Below, piece after piece: positions 36,235 through 45,913 of a stretch of 64,000 nt of DNA. The stretch is taken from contig NZ_JSUS01000001.1 in the NCBI RefSeq assembly GCF_000805455.1, positions 124,001 to 188,000 on the forward strand, read 5' to 3'. The notes beneath the pieces are model-generated. The model saw nothing but the letters and a program-made list of their open reading frames with translations. It did no database searches and had not been told where the DNA came from. The position numbers were made by a program, and so were the translations under genes. The stretch comes from Acinetobacter sp. A47. GTDB taxonomy: Bacteria; Pseudomonadota; Gammaproteobacteria; Pseudomonadales; Moraxellaceae. Position 1 is the stretch's first letter, and every line of letters begins with the position of its first letter.

Positions 36235-39072
36235 GTGGAAAAATTGCAGCAGTTTGCTATTGGTCAACGTTGGTTATCAGATACTGAAACTGAGCTCGGT
36301 TTAGGAGTTCTGATTGATGTAGATGAACGTTCTATCAGCATTTTATTCCCTAAAAGTGATGAAACGCGTGTCTATGCACGCAACAATGCGCCTTTATCTC
36401 GTATCATCTTCAATGTAAATGATGAAGTGCAGGATCAGGAAGGGATCAAGTGGACGGTCGAGTCGGTTGAGGACCGTCATGGTGTGCTTCGTTATGATGT
36501 AGTGCGCACATTAGATAATGGTGAACAAGAACGCAAGTCACTGAACGAGACCCGTATCGGGGCGCAAATCCAGTTATCCAAACCGCTAGAACGTCTGCTT
36601 GCCAGTCAGGTCGATTATAAAGAGTGGTATGACCTGCGTATTGAAGCGATGCTGTTGCAGGCACAAATGCAGACCAGTCCTTTGCGTGGCTTTCTCGGTG
36701 CGCGTGTTGGCCTGATTCCGCACCAGCTTTATATTGCACATGAAGTTGGCAAGCGTTTTGCCCCGCGTGTTTTACTGGCCGATGAAGTTGGCTTGGGTAA
36801 AACCATTGAAGCAGGCCTGATCATTCACCAGCAACTGAAAACAGGCCGTTCCGAGCGTATCCTGATTTTGGTGCCTGATTCACTGCAATATCAGTGGATG
36901 ATTGAAATGCGTCGCCGTTTCAATTTGCAATTCTCCCTGTTTGATTTAACCCGTACAGCGTCGATCAAGGAACATGATCCAGACCTGAATCCGTTCCTGA
37001 CTGAACAATGCATTATTGCCAGCGTTGACCTGATGGTTGACCATGATGACTTGCGCGAGCAGGCAATCGAAGCCGGCTTTGATTTGCTGGTGGTCGATGA
37101 AGCACACCACTTGATGTGGAGTGAGGAAGAGGGCGGGAATGATCGCTATGATCTGGTTGAAGAACTGGCTGAACAGACTGCGGGCGTTTTACTGCTCACG
37201 GCAACGCCTGAACAGCTCGGTGTAGAAAGCCATTTTGCCCGTCTTCGCCTGCTTGATCCGCAACGTTTTAGCAGTCTTGACCGCTTCCTTGATGAAGAAG
37301 AACAATATCAGCACACTGCAAAAATCGCAGAAGTACTGATGTCGGATGAAGCGTTAACCGAAGAGCATCTGGTGGCACTGGAAGGCTTGCTGGGTCACCG
37401 GATTGATGACCAGCCAGAACAGCGTATGCGAGCCATTCATGAGTTGCTGGACCGTCATGGTACAGGCCGAATCCTGTTCCGTAATACCCGTGAAGCGATT
37501 CAGGGCTTCCCGGGACGTGACTGCCAGCCGGCACCTTTGCCAGCACCAGAAAGCTGGTCAATGGATGGCAAGATGCGTGAACAGATGTGGCCGGAAGAAG
37601 GTCAGCTTGATGGCGCATGGATGGAAAGCGATCCGCGTGTGCCTTGGTTGATGGAAGTGCTGCGTAAAGAGTTAAAGCACAAAAAAGTGTTGTTGATTGC
37701 GCGTAGCGGGCCTGTGGTTGAAGCACTGGAAAATGTATTGCGCTTACATGCCGGTATCCGTACTGCAATGTTCCATGAGGGCATGAGCCTGTTAGAGCGT
37801 GATCAGGCGGCAGCTTACTTCGCCGAAGACAGTTATGGTGCACAAATTTTGCTGTGTTCCGAGATTGGTTCGGAAGGACGTAATTTCCAGTTTGCCAGTG
37901 ACCTGATTTTGTTTGATTTGCCGGCAAACCCGGATGTACTGGAACAGCGTATTGGTCGTCTGGACCGTATTGGCCAGGAAAACCGCATCCAGATTCATGT
38001 GCCATATCTGGTGGGGACGGCACAGGAACGTATGTTCCGCTGGTACAACGAAGCATTGAATATTTTCAGCAATATTTCGCCAACCGCACAAACGCTACAA
38101 GAGAATTTTATTGTTGAGCTGAAAGATTGCTTACTTGCAGATCAGGGCCAGACTTTTGAAGACCTGCTTGAAGAAGTCAATGTCCAGCGTCAGGCACTGG
38201 AAGCCGAGTTACAGGCAGGTCGTGACCGTTTGCTCGAGTATAACTCTTGCCGTCCTGTGGTTGCCCAAGGCATTGTACAGGCGCTTGAAGATTATGATGA
38301 CAACACCACTTTACCCATGTTTGTGAAGCGTTTTATGTCATCAACCAATATCGATTTTGATGAGCAAAGCAACGGTACCGTGATCATCAAGCCGACCGAT
38401 CAGATGCAGGTGCAAGGTCTGACCTTGGATGAAGAAGGCATGACGGCGACGTTCTATCGTGATCAGGCTCAGATCCGTGAAGATGCACAATACTTGACGC
38501 TGGAACATCCATTTATTGAAAGTGTGATGGAAATGATCCGCACCCAGTCATTTGGTAGTACCAATGTGGCTTTGTTGAAATCGAATGCCTTGAAACAGGG
38601 TTCGGTATTACTTGAAGTGTGGTTCAAGGTTGATGTGGTGGCACCAAAAGCCTTGAACTTGCCATCAAGTTTACCGAAACAATTAATTCGCGTATTACTC
38701 AGTGAAAATGGACAGGACCTGTCTGCCAAGATCGACCCTAGCATTTTACGTCCATACCTGCATCATCTAGATGGCAATAGTTGCCGTCAGGTCGTAAAGG
38801 CGCGCCGTGAAGTGATCGAGACCCGTTATGCGCAAGCTTTAGAGATTGCGAAGGGATCATTGCCAGAGTTGATGCAACAGGCCAAAGAACATTATAGTGC
38901 GAAGTGGCAATATGAAATTGACCGTTTAAGCTACCTCAAGCAATTTAATCCAAGTATTCGTCAAGATGAAATCGAGCGTTTACAGAAATTCCAGAAAGAA
39001 GGTTTAGGCCTGTTAGATGGTCTGTCTGTGACGCCGGAAGCGATTCAGGTACTGGTTGTAGTGAAGCCGTAA
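36235..39072 (+). CDS. rapA: RNA polymerase-associated ATPase RapA
   Basis: A 945-aa Swi2/Snf2-type ATPase that recycles RNA polymerase after transcription. The N-terminal Tudor-like domains (FAIGQRWLSDTETELGLG) are followed by helicase lobe 1 with Walker A DEVGLGKT near residue 182 and DEAH near 287, and lobe 2 with RIGRLDRIGQ near 575. The C-terminal RapA-specific domain is complete. The start codon is GTG, with GAGATAAAG just upstream. A bidirectional terminator separates it from dps. Confidence 0.95.
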   Translation: MEKLQQFAIGQRWLSDTETELGLGVLIDVDERSISILFPKSDETRVYARNNAPLSRIIFNVNDEVQDQEGIKWTVESVEDRHGVLRYDVVRTLDNGEQERKSLNETRIGAQIQLSKPLERLLASQVDYKEWYDLRIEAMLLQAQMQTSPLRGFLGARVGLIPHQLYIAHEVGKRFAPRVLLADEVGLGKTIEAGLIIHQQLKTGRSERILILVPDSLQYQWMIEMRRRFNLQFSLFDLTRTASIKEHDPDLNPFLTEQCIIASVDLMVDHDDLREQAIEAGFDLLVVDEAHHLMWSEEEGGNDRYDLVEELAEQTAGVLLLTATPEQLGVESHFARLRLLDPQRFSSLDRFLDEEEQYQHTAKIAEVLMSDEALTEEHLVALEGLLGHRIDDQPEQRMRAIHELLDRHGTGRILFRNTREAIQGFPGRDCQPAPLPAPESWSMDGKMREQMWPEEGQLDGAWMESDPRVPWLMEVLRKELKHKKVLLIARSGPVVEALENVLRLHAGIRTAMFHEGMSLLERDQAAAYFAEDSYGAQILLCSEIGSEGRNFQFASDLILFDLPANPDVLEQRIGRLDRIGQENRIQIHVPYLVGTAQERMFRWYNEALNIFSNISPTAQTLQENFIVELKDCLLADQGQTFEDLLEEVNVQRQALEAELQAGRDRLLEYNSCRPVVAQGIVQALEDYDDNTTLPMFVKRFMSSTNIDFDEQSNGTVIIKPTDQMQVQGLTLDEEGMTATFYRDQAQIREDAQYLTLEHPFIESVMEMIRTQSFGSTNVALLKSNALKQGSVLLEVWFKVDVVAPKALNLPSSLPKQLIRVLLSENGQDLSAKIDPSILRPYLHHLDGNSCRQVVKARREVIETRYAQALEIAKGSLPELMQQAKEHYSAKWQYEIDRLSYLKQFNPSIRQDEIERLQKFQKEGLGLLDGLSVTPEAIQVLVVVKP

Positions 39073-39086
39073 TTAACATAGAAACC

Positions 39087-39114
39087 AAAAAAGAGGACCC
39101 AAGTCCTCTTTTTT
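39087..39114. terminator. Bidirectional terminator between rapA and dps
   Basis: AAAAAAGAGGAC/GTCCTCTTTTTT with loop CCAA; A-run and T-run serve both strands. Confidence 0.9.
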
Positions 39115-39129
39115 ATGCGGGGTATTTGC

Positions 39130-39627
39130 TTATTTTTGCTCAATATTGGCTTCCAGGAACCATAAATATTGATCCAGATCTTCTAGGGCAGCGTGAATAA
39201 TATCCTCAGAGATCGGGTCCTGAATCTCATCAATGGTATCACGCAAATGGTTGGCGACCACGCCATAACGGTCTGCCAGCTCTTTTAAGTGATCCTGCAC
39301 CGCATGGATAGCAACCGGATAAGCTTTCAGGTGTGAACTTTCAGCGACGGACTGGGTTGTCCCCAGGGCTGTTCCACCAATCTGTACTGCACGCTCCGCC
39401 ACATTGTCCAGATGAGTGATCAGTGAAGTACGGAACATATCCAGCATTTCATGGACTGCAATGAAGTTACTGCCGCGCATGTTCCAGTGCGCCTGTTTGG
39501 TCAATAAGGAAAGATCGATCAGGTTGGCAAGAATCTGGTTTAATATTTTTACTGTAGATTCTTTGATGGCATCATCTAGATTATTACGTGTATAAACTTT
39601 TAAAGCTTTCGCTGCTGAAGAACTCAT
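39130..39627 (-). CDS. dps: Dps ferritin-like DNA-protection protein
   Basis: A 165-aa Dps-family protein that stores iron and protects DNA during starvation and oxidative stress as a dodecamer. The inter-subunit ferroxidase residues are visible as H47 (KQAHWNMRG), H59 (VHEMLD), D74 and E78 (LDNVAERA). The start at 39627 is set by GAGGT a few nt upstream; a longer in-frame ATG would overlap that site. Expression is usually stationary-phase or OxyR-dependent, but no operator is recognised here. Confidence 0.93.
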   Translation of the reverse strand: MSSSAAKALKVYTRNNLDDAIKESTVKILNQILANLIDLSLLTKQAHWNMRGSNFIAVHEMLDMFRTSLITHLDNVAERAVQIGGTALGTTQSVAESSHLKAYPVAIHAVQDHLKELADRYGVVANHLRDTIDEIQDPISEDIIHAALEDLDQYLWFLEANIEQK

Positions 39628-39841
39628 AGTTACCTCATTCAATTATAATGTGATGAAATAGAGTGAATAAAAACTGTTACTTCATCTCTAGCTTACGCCT
39701 TGAACTGGCACCTGAGTGTTTTCGTTTTCTAACCTTTTGTAAGTTTACTTATCACTATTTTTCTTTTTATAACAACAGTTTTAAGCCTGATGAAATAAAG
39801 TCTTTTCCTGTTAAGCAAGGTCTTTAGAATGTAACTCCTGC

Positions 39842-40858
39842 CTAGATCAGCCCGGCATCCTTACATTCGAGCTTGATATAGGCATAAAAAACAGGTGCAA
39901 TAATCAAGCCGCTTAAGCCAAAAACAGCTTCAAAAATCAGCATGGCCAGCAAGACTTCCCAGGCACTGGCATTAATTTTTGTACCAATGATCTTGGCATT
40001 TACGAAATATTCCAGTTTATGAATAATCACCAGATAGGCCAGAGCAATGGCGGCAACTGACAGGGAAATGGTCAAGCCCGACATGATAATCAGGGTATTG
40101 GAAATCAGATTGCCAATAATCGGTAGCAGGCCAAAAATAAAAGTCAGGATGGTCAGGGTTTTGGCAAACGGTAAATGGATATCGAACAGCGGTAAAACAA
40201 TGAACACGAAAATCATGAACAAGACGGTATTGATCAGGGAAATTTTCACCTGTGCAAAGACCACATTTTTAAACGAGATCGAAAGCTTCTGAATACGATG
40301 CAACACGGCGGCCTTAAAAGCCGGTTGTGGTGCATGCTGCTTAAAGTTCTGGATAGAGACCAGAATACCCACAATTAGCCCGATCACCATGGTGGCCAGA
40401 TTATGCAATATATCTGTCCCTGTATTTTTGACAATCGAGATATTGTTTTTGATAAACGACAAAATCTGGTTCTTGATATCGGCCACGCTATGCGGCAGGT
40501 AACCCGGCAGATAATGGCTCATCTCAGCCTGAAACTTGATCAGGGTCTGATCAATCTTAATATTGAACGAGTTTAGGCCTGTGCCTTTAAGGTCATAAAT
40601 CACAAAACTGATCAGGCTGGTAATAAAAAATCCAATCAGAACTGTGGCAAGAATACCGAGAATAATACTGATAAAAATGCGGGCACGTTGTCCATCAATA
40701 TGTTTTTCAACAATCGTACTCAAGCTGTTGATAATCTCAAAGACCAGAAAACCTGCAAAAAAACTGGGTAGCAAGTGCAGGGGAATAACCATCATTAAAA
40801 ACACAAACATCAGGATAAAACTGGCGATGATGCTTTGACGGTCATTAAGAAGGTTCAT
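39842..40858 (-). CDS. AI-2E / PerM family membrane transporter
   Basis: A 338-aa inner-membrane protein of the PerM/AI-2E transporter family. About eight hydrophobic segments are visible, with clusters at residues 10-40, 60-90, 150-170 and 205-330. The C-terminal half has the family pattern TILTFIFGLLPIIGNLISN. Reported family roles include autoinducer export and sodium/proton exchange; no substrate can be assigned. It lies between dps and desT on the same strand as both. Confidence 0.85.
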   Translation of the reverse strand: MNLLNDRQSIIASFILMFVFLMMVIPLHLLPSFFAGFLVFEIINSLSTIVEKHIDGQRARIFISIILGILATVLIGFFITSLISFVIYDLKGTGLNSFNIKIDQTLIKFQAEMSHYLPGYLPHSVADIKNQILSFIKNNISIVKNTGTDILHNLATMVIGLIVGILVSIQNFKQHAPQPAFKAAVLHRIQKLSISFKNVVFAQVKISLINTVLFMIFVFIVLPLFDIHLPFAKTLTILTFIFGLLPIIGNLISNTLIIMSGLTISLSVAAIALAYLVIIHKLEYFVNAKIIGTKINASAWEVLLAMLIFEAVFGLSGLIIAPVFYAYIKLECKDAGLI

Positions 40859-40944
40859 GGTCTGTATGCCTGATGAAAAGTTGTTGTTATAGGACTAGAC
40901 AATATATGAGTTTCAACATATCTATCGTAGGGGGTGACAAAGAA

Positions 40945-41649
40945 TTAATCAATTTCCGTTTCATTCAGATGACGGGCGCCTTCCAAAATCATGCGGATCA
41001 TGACCATGGTCTGTTCAGCAACTTCGGTACGTTGTTCTGCGGGCAGGTCAAGCACCTTGGCACCCATATTAAATACCAGCTGGGTAATGGCCTTGGCAGC
41101 CAGATCGGCATGACTGATTTTACTGTTATTCAGACGTTCCAGACGGATCAGGTCTTCTTGCAGCTCTTGCTGGAAAAAATTGAGCTGACGGTCAACTGCT
41201 GCTTTGTAGGAGGTCGAACCGGTATAACCTTCGCGTAATAACAGGCTCAGGTTACCTTCATCGGTATTCAGTTGCTGGATAAATACCTCAACCGAACTAC
41301 GGATAATGCTTTGCTGTTTGGAGGCCTGTAAACGTGCTTCACGAATAATGCGGCGGAGGACCAGACCGGACTGGTCAATCAGGGCAATGGCCAGTTCATC
41401 AATATCTTTAAAATGACGATAGAAACTATTGGGCGCAATGCCGGCTTCACGCGCAATTTCACGCAAGCTGAGCGAGGCGATACTTTTTTGCGGGCCAATC
41501 AGGTTGAGCGTGGCCTGAAACAGCTCCTCTTTGGTAATGGTTGCTTTCCTACCCACCGAACGTACAGGAGATTTCATGGGAATGACATCTTGTTCAGTAA
41601 CGGTGTCATGGCCGAGCGGTAAAAAAGAAGAATGAACCATTGTTTTCAA
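40945..41649 (-). CDS. desT: TetR-family regulator of unsaturated fatty acids (DesT/FabR-like)
   Basis: A 234-aa TetR-type repressor. The helix-turn-helix SLREIAREAGIAPNSFYRHF (about residues 62-81) and the preceding GRKATITKEELFQATLNL are characteristic of the FabR/DesT group, which senses the saturated to unsaturated acyl-CoA ratio. It diverges from an oxidoreductase-desaturase pair, the arrangement of Pseudomonas desT-desCB, which supports the name. An internal ATG (MKSPVRSVGRK) is a possible shorter start. Candidate operators lie at 41720-41748. Confidence 0.85.
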   Translation of the reverse strand: MKTMVHSSFLPLGHDTVTEQDVIPMKSPVRSVGRKATITKEELFQATLNLIGPQKSIASLSLREIAREAGIAPNSFYRHFKDIDELAIALIDQSGLVLRRIIREARLQASKQQSIIRSSVEVFIQQLNTDEGNLSLLLREGYTGSTSYKAAVDRQLNFFQQELQEDLIRLERLNNSKISHADLAAKAITQLVFNMGAKVLDLPAEQRTEVAEQTMVMIRMILEGARHLNETEID

Positions 41650-41719
41650 TATATAAGTAAGCTACTCGGGATTATAGCGATTGTCGCTGCAGTTGTGAAA
41701 TGTAAATTCTTATACGAGT

Positions 41720-41748
41720 GTATATACAAATATATATACATATGTATA
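41720..41748. promoter_or_regulatory. Candidate DesT operators in the desT-desC gap
   Basis: Two AT-rich palindromes: GTATATA-N6-TATATAC (41720-41739) and the perfect 14-mer TATACATATGTATA (41735-41748). They lie in the divergent promoter region, so binding could control both directions. Neither matches the Pseudomonas box that I recall, so assignment is by position. Confidence 0.45.
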
Positions 41749-41780
41749 ATAATTAGCAAACAACCAGAGTAAAACTGCTC

Positions 41781-42848
41781 ATGCAAGCAATTGAAAAGAG
41801 AAATTCTCTATTTAATTCGTTGGCTCAAAGTGTAATGAACAGCCATGATGCCAATTTTTGGTTACAGAAAATCAATCCATTGTGGTCGGTCAATCAGCCG
41901 CTTGCCAGAATCGTAAAAAAACAGAATGTGGCAAAAGATACGGTGAGTCTTATTTTGCAATGTAACCGTCACGTTGTACGTGGTGTCGCAGGGCAGCATC
42001 ATCCGGTAACAGTCGAGATCGCCGGGCGTCACTATGAACGTACCTATAGCCTGATGCAGGTCGATACCGATCACCTGTGTTTAACTGTGAAGAAGGTTGC
42101 ACAGGGACTGGTGAGTTCATGGCTGGTCGAGCATAGCCAGACTGGCGATATTTTACGGCTGGGACAACCTTATGGCGAGATGCAACAGACGATCTCAACA
42201 TCGAATCTGGCCCTGCTTGCTGCGGGGAGTGGTATCACTCCGATGCTGAGCCTGATTGAAGCGCTATGTCAGTCAAAGCAACTAGATACTACATCGGTCA
42301 AGTTGATGTACTGGGTCAAAACCCAGGCCGATGCAGCCTATGCCGAATACCTTAAGGAAGTCGCGGACAACTTTAGCAATTTTAGTTATCAGATTTTTTA
42401 TACCCGGGAACAGGACCCGCGTTTAAACCAGAGCCATGCTGATCAGTTTGCTGCATTAGCTGACACCACCGTGTATGCCTGCGGGCCCTCAGGCTTTGCC
42501 ACATTGGCAGAAAGCCTGTTTAAACAGGCTGCGGTATTGCATACAGAAGCATTCAGTTTGAGCCAGTTTGCTGAAGATCACACTGAGACCGGTTTTGTTA
42601 ATGTGACCTTGACGCACTCCAATAAGACGCTTGTAATTCCAAAAGGCCAGTCGATTCTGGCAAGTTTGGAGCAGCAAGGGATTAAGCCGAATCATGGTTG
42701 CCGGATGGGTATCTGTAATAAATGTGCCTGCAACAAGGCGCAAGGGGCGACCAAAAATCTATTGAATGGTGCGGCCAATCATGAACCGGCCCAGCTATTA
42801 AAAATCTGTGTCAATTCAGCCCAGTCTGATCTTGTGATTGATCTATAA
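41781..42848 (+). CDS. desC: Ferredoxin reductase-like oxidoreductase partner of the desaturase
   Basis: A 355-aa protein of the plant-type ferredoxin reductase family with an FAD domain, an NAD(P) domain (LLAAGSGITPMLSLIEAL near residue 150) and a C-terminal 2Fe-2S ferredoxin domain. The cluster cysteines are in CRMGICNKCAC near residue 307, with a fourth downstream in LKICVNS. It should pass electrons from NAD(P)H to the desaturase encoded 14 nt downstream, as DesC does for DesB in Pseudomonas. Confidence 0.88.
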   Translation: MQAIEKRNSLFNSLAQSVMNSHDANFWLQKINPLWSVNQPLARIVKKQNVAKDTVSLILQCNRHVVRGVAGQHHPVTVEIAGRHYERTYSLMQVDTDHLCLTVKKVAQGLVSSWLVEHSQTGDILRLGQPYGEMQQTISTSNLALLAAGSGITPMLSLIEALCQSKQLDTTSVKLMYWVKTQADAAYAEYLKEVADNFSNFSYQIFYTREQDPRLNQSHADQFAALADTTVYACGPSGFATLAESLFKQAAVLHTEAFSLSQFAEDHTETGFVNVTLTHSNKTLVIPKGQSILASLEQQGIKPNHGCRMGICNKCACNKAQGATKNLLNGAANHEPAQLLKICVNSAQSDLVIDL

Positions 42849-42862
42849 GCGAGTAACTGATT

Positions 42863-43957
42863 ATGAACATGCCTGTTAAAATTGAATTTTTTAAAAATCC
42901 AAAAAATCGTGACTTAACTGCTGCAGAATTAGATGCGTTTGCCCGCGAACTGGACCAGATCAAGCAGGAAGTACTGGATGATTTGGGCGAGAAAGATGCG
43001 AAATATATCCGCCGAATCTATTCGACCATCCGTTATAGCAGCATGGCTGGACGTGCCTGCCTGTTTCTGGGCTGGTTTCCTCCGGCATGGTTATTAGGTA
43101 CAGGCTTGCTGGGTTTTGCCAAAATCATGGAAAACATGGAACTGGGCCACAACGTCATGCATGGCCAGTATGACTGGATGAATGATCCTAAATTCAATGG
43201 CCAGAACTATGAATGGGACACGGTAGGCACTTCAGATAACTGGCGCCAGACCCATAACTACAAACATCATACCTATACCAATGTAAAAGGTATGGATGAT
43301 GATGTGGGCTACGGTGTCTTCCGTTTGTTCCCGGAACAGCGCTGGTCAAAATTTACTTTGATTCAGCCGATCTACATCGTGCCATTTAGCCTGCTCTTCC
43401 AGTGGGGCGTCGCGATCCAGAATCTGGAGCTGGGCAAGGTCTTCTACAAGCGCAAAAGCATAGCGCAGTTCAAACGTGAATGGCAGCCTGCACAAAAGAA
43501 AATCCTGAAGCAGATGTTTAAGGATTACGTGTTCTTTCCGCTGATTGCCGGCCCGGCGGCGATTCCTGTATTTACTGGTAATCTGGTGGCAAACGGGATT
43601 CGTAATGTCTGGACCTTCAGTATTATTTTCTGTGGCCACTTTACCAAAGATGTTGAAGTGTTTCCGAAGGCGGTATTGGAAAATGAAAGTCGCGGCCACT
43701 GGTATATGCGCCAGATCCGCGGTTCATCGAACCTGACCGGTTCAGAAGCCTTCCATATTTTAACCGGACATTTGAGCCACCAGATCGAGCATCATTTATT
43801 CCCGGATATTCCGGCACGCCGTTACCGTCAGGTTGCACCAAAAGTACAGGCTGTCTGTGAAAAATATGGATTGCATTATAACAATGCCAGCTTTGTGAAG
43901 CAGTTTGGTGAAGTGATCGGGCGTATATTTAAATATGCATTGCCTTTTAAAAAATAA
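42863..43957 (+). CDS. desB: Acyl-CoA delta-9 fatty acid desaturase
   Basis: A 364-aa membrane di-iron desaturase that inserts double bases into saturated acyl chains under aerobic conditions, i.e. makes them unsaturated. The three histidine boxes are present: HNVMH at 96-100, HNYKHH at 131-136 and HLSHQIEHH near 306-314. Hydrophobic stretches near 64-90, 165-185 and 215-250 fit membrane insertion. It is in an operon with desC under the divergent regulator. A terminator follows. Confidence 0.92.
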   Translation: MNMPVKIEFFKNPKNRDLTAAELDAFARELDQIKQEVLDDLGEKDAKYIRRIYSTIRYSSMAGRACLFLGWFPPAWLLGTGLLGFAKIMENMELGHNVMHGQYDWMNDPKFNGQNYEWDTVGTSDNWRQTHNYKHHTYTNVKGMDDDVGYGVFRLFPEQRWSKFTLIQPIYIVPFSLLFQWGVAIQNLELGKVFYKRKSIAQFKREWQPAQKKILKQMFKDYVFFPLIAGPAAIPVFTGNLVANGIRNVWTFSIIFCGHFTKDVEVFPKAVLENESRGHWYMRQIRGSSNLTGSEAFHILTGHLSHQIEHHLFPDIPARRYRQVAPKVQAVCEKYGLHYNNASFVKQFGEVIGRIFKYALPFKK

Positions 43958-43972
43958 GTGATTCAATTAAAC

Positions 43973-44004
43973 AAAAGCCCTGAACCGATGTCAGGGCTTT
44001 TTTT
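43973..44004 (+). terminator. Terminator of desCB
   Basis: GCCCTGA/TCAGGGC hairpin with a 7-nt loop and a T-run. Confidence 0.88.
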
Positions 44005-44232
44005 ACTTGTGCCGATCATTATCACGTTGTCTTTTTCAACGTTTTTGATTTCAGTTCTATCCAAAGTATTCATATGACAAAATTTCCAGATATGGATGGG
44101 TTAAAGGCATTAAAAAATCTGTTGTCAGTGGATTGCGGGTTTAGATGGATGAATCGTTTTAAAATGTTTGGAAATTCTTACAAGATTGAGTAAAAGATTG
44201 ACTGGGTCGAACGTTCGGCAGGTTAAAAATAA

Positions 44233-44694
44233 ATGACATCATTCAATGCAAATAAAAGATTTACAGGCAGTTGTTTATGTGGCGCAGTGAGTTTTCAGTT
44301 TGCTGTGACCCACATCAAAATGATCTACCGCTGTTATTGTAGTCTGTGCCGTAAGCAAAGCGGGGCAGCATCTAATGCGGCTACCTTTGTCCAGACGCAA
44401 TCCTTTCAATGGCAGCAGGGTGAACAATGGATTCAGACTTATATCAAGGAGACCGGCTTTACCAGTTGCTTTTGCAAACAGTGTGGTTCTCCTGTCCCGA
44501 ATGCCTTAGGCAGTAAGCCAGAGATTATGTGGATTCCTTTAGGATTGGTGCTGGAACAGTTCATACCTGAACTTGAGTTAAATTTTTGTATGAATTCTCA
44601 AGCGAGTTGGGCAAAAGCACATGAAACCCTTCAAGTATTTGATGAGCTCCCCGAGTTGATTGAACTGGAAAAGTATTTTGATATGAATAAGTAA
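44233..44694 (+). CDS. GFA family zinc-binding protein
   Basis: A 153-aa protein of the glutathione-dependent formaldehyde-activating (GFA/CENP-V) family. The cysteine pattern is complete: SCLCGAV near residue 14, CYCSLC near 34 and CFCKQC near 78, which together bind two zinc ions. No substrate is known for most members, and no formaldehyde dehydrogenase is nearby. It is convergent with the SIMPL gene and shares a terminator with it. Confidence 0.85.
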   Translation: MTSFNANKRFTGSCLCGAVSFQFAVTHIKMIYRCYCSLCRKQSGAASNAATFVQTQSFQWQQGEQWIQTYIKETGFTSCFCKQCGSPVPNALGSKPEIMWIPLGLVLEQFIPELELNFCMNSQASWAKAHETLQVFDELPELIELEKYFDMNK

Positions 44695-44722
44695 AAGCAG
44701 AAGTTATTTAACTTCTGCTTTT
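44695..44722. terminator. Bidirectional terminator
   Basis: AAGCAGAAGTT/AACTTCTGCTT with a 4-nt loop, between the GFA and SIMPL genes. Confidence 0.85.
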
Positions 44723-44744
44723 ATTGATACGCTTATAAAGTAAG

Positions 44745-45446
44745 TTATTTAAACTGGATCGAACCATTGGCACTGACGGTAATCTTGGATTCGCCTGCTG
44801 CCATGTCCTGTGCAGGGGCTGCTTCAGCTACGGCAAATTTTGCCATGCCGCCACGCATCATGGGTTGCGGGAAATAGTTGCTGGTATTCAGGTTCAGGCT
44901 GACCAGATTATATTGAGCCTTATTCCACGCCTGGGTAATGGCTTGGGCACGTTGCTGGAAGTTTTTCGATGCTTCAATCATTAGCTCATTTTCAACTTTT
45001 TTACGCTGTTCATCGGATACGGTAAAGTTGATTGACTGGGTCTGGAAGCTTTGCTGTAACTCGCTAATCAGCTGGCTTGCGGCCTTGAAGTCTTTACTTT
45101 CAAGCTGGATCTCGGCACGGGCACGCCATTCTTTGAGCTTGTTACTGTCATTGTCATAAACCGGATAGGTGCTCTGGGTACCGGTTTCAACCTTGACCTG
45201 ACTGTATTTACGCGCGATGGCCTGCGCCTGATTCATGAGCTGGTTGATCTGGCTGGAAAGTTCCGCCGGTTGCTTGTTGCTTTTTTCAATATAGAGCACG
45301 GCACGCATTTCATCATTTGCAACCTGACGTGATGCATCTGCCTGGATATTTACAACGTTATAATTCAAGTTTTCTGTCTCATGGGCAAAAAGTTTCGGGC
45401 TGAGGGCTGCCCCGATCATCAAGGTGGCAAGTGCTAAAGTACGCAT
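44745..45446 (-). CDS. SIMPL (DUF541) domain protein, secreted
   Basis: A 233-aa protein with a signal peptide (MRTLALATLMIGAALSPKLFA) followed by a SIMPL/DUF541 domain, which forms oligomeric periplasmic assemblies in homologues. Conserved features include NLNYNVVNIQADASRQVANDEM after cleavage and the closing KITVSANGSIQF. The start at 45446 is set by AAGGA upstream and the immediate signal peptide; the longer frame adds 61 unlikely residues. Function is unknown, and homologues have been linked to oxidative stress. Confidence 0.85.
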   Translation of the reverse strand: MRTLALATLMIGAALSPKLFAHETENLNYNVVNIQADASRQVANDEMRAVLYIEKSNKQPAELSSQINQLMNQAQAIARKYSQVKVETGTQSTYPVYDNDSNKLKEWRARAEIQLESKDFKAASQLISELQQSFQTQSINFTVSDEQRKKVENELMIEASKNFQQRAQAITQAWNKAQYNLVSLNLNTSNYFPQPMMRGGMAKFAVAEAAPAQDMAAGESKITVSANGSIQFK

Positions 45447-45913
45447 AGGATTTTCCTTGGAATTGGGTATTGAAGATTTATTTTTGAACGCTTTTGATAT
45501 TAAAAACAACTCGTGTTGAACTTCGGCATATTTTGTGGTGACTTTGTAAGGGAATGAGGCTGTTTTGCAACAGAAGAATAAAATAAAAAATATTAAAAAT
45601 GAATAGATTATAGGGATTGATTTGACCATTCATCTAAAAACGCTTGGAGCATTTAAAAAAGCTTACTTTCTTTCGCTTGTCACATAGTATGATCATAATT
45701 CATCATAGTTATTGGAATGATACATTTTTTCAATAAGATTAGATGCGTGTCAGGCATAAAAAGTGTTTATTTTCTTGCAAAATTAGGTATCATCTCGCTC
45801 CTAGTTGAAAGATATAAAATTTGTGTCTCACTAGATTCTAAAAAGCACCGAGTCAAACGACCGCAAGTCACCAGACTTATTTCTTTCACCCATATCAGAG
45901 ATGGTAATTCGAT
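45447..45913. other. Divergent intergenic region before dat
   Basis: No gene is supported. It is AT-rich, with an imperfect dyad around 45688-45713 (ATGATCATAATTCATCAT). A 66-residue frame at 45717-45917 overlaps the dat start and looks random. No clear dat promoter was found. Confidence 0.45.

Noticed and set aside
37268..38056. 262-residue frame on the minus strand inside rapA
   Set aside because: It is antisense to intact rapA; composition follows the rapA codons and no domain is recognisable.
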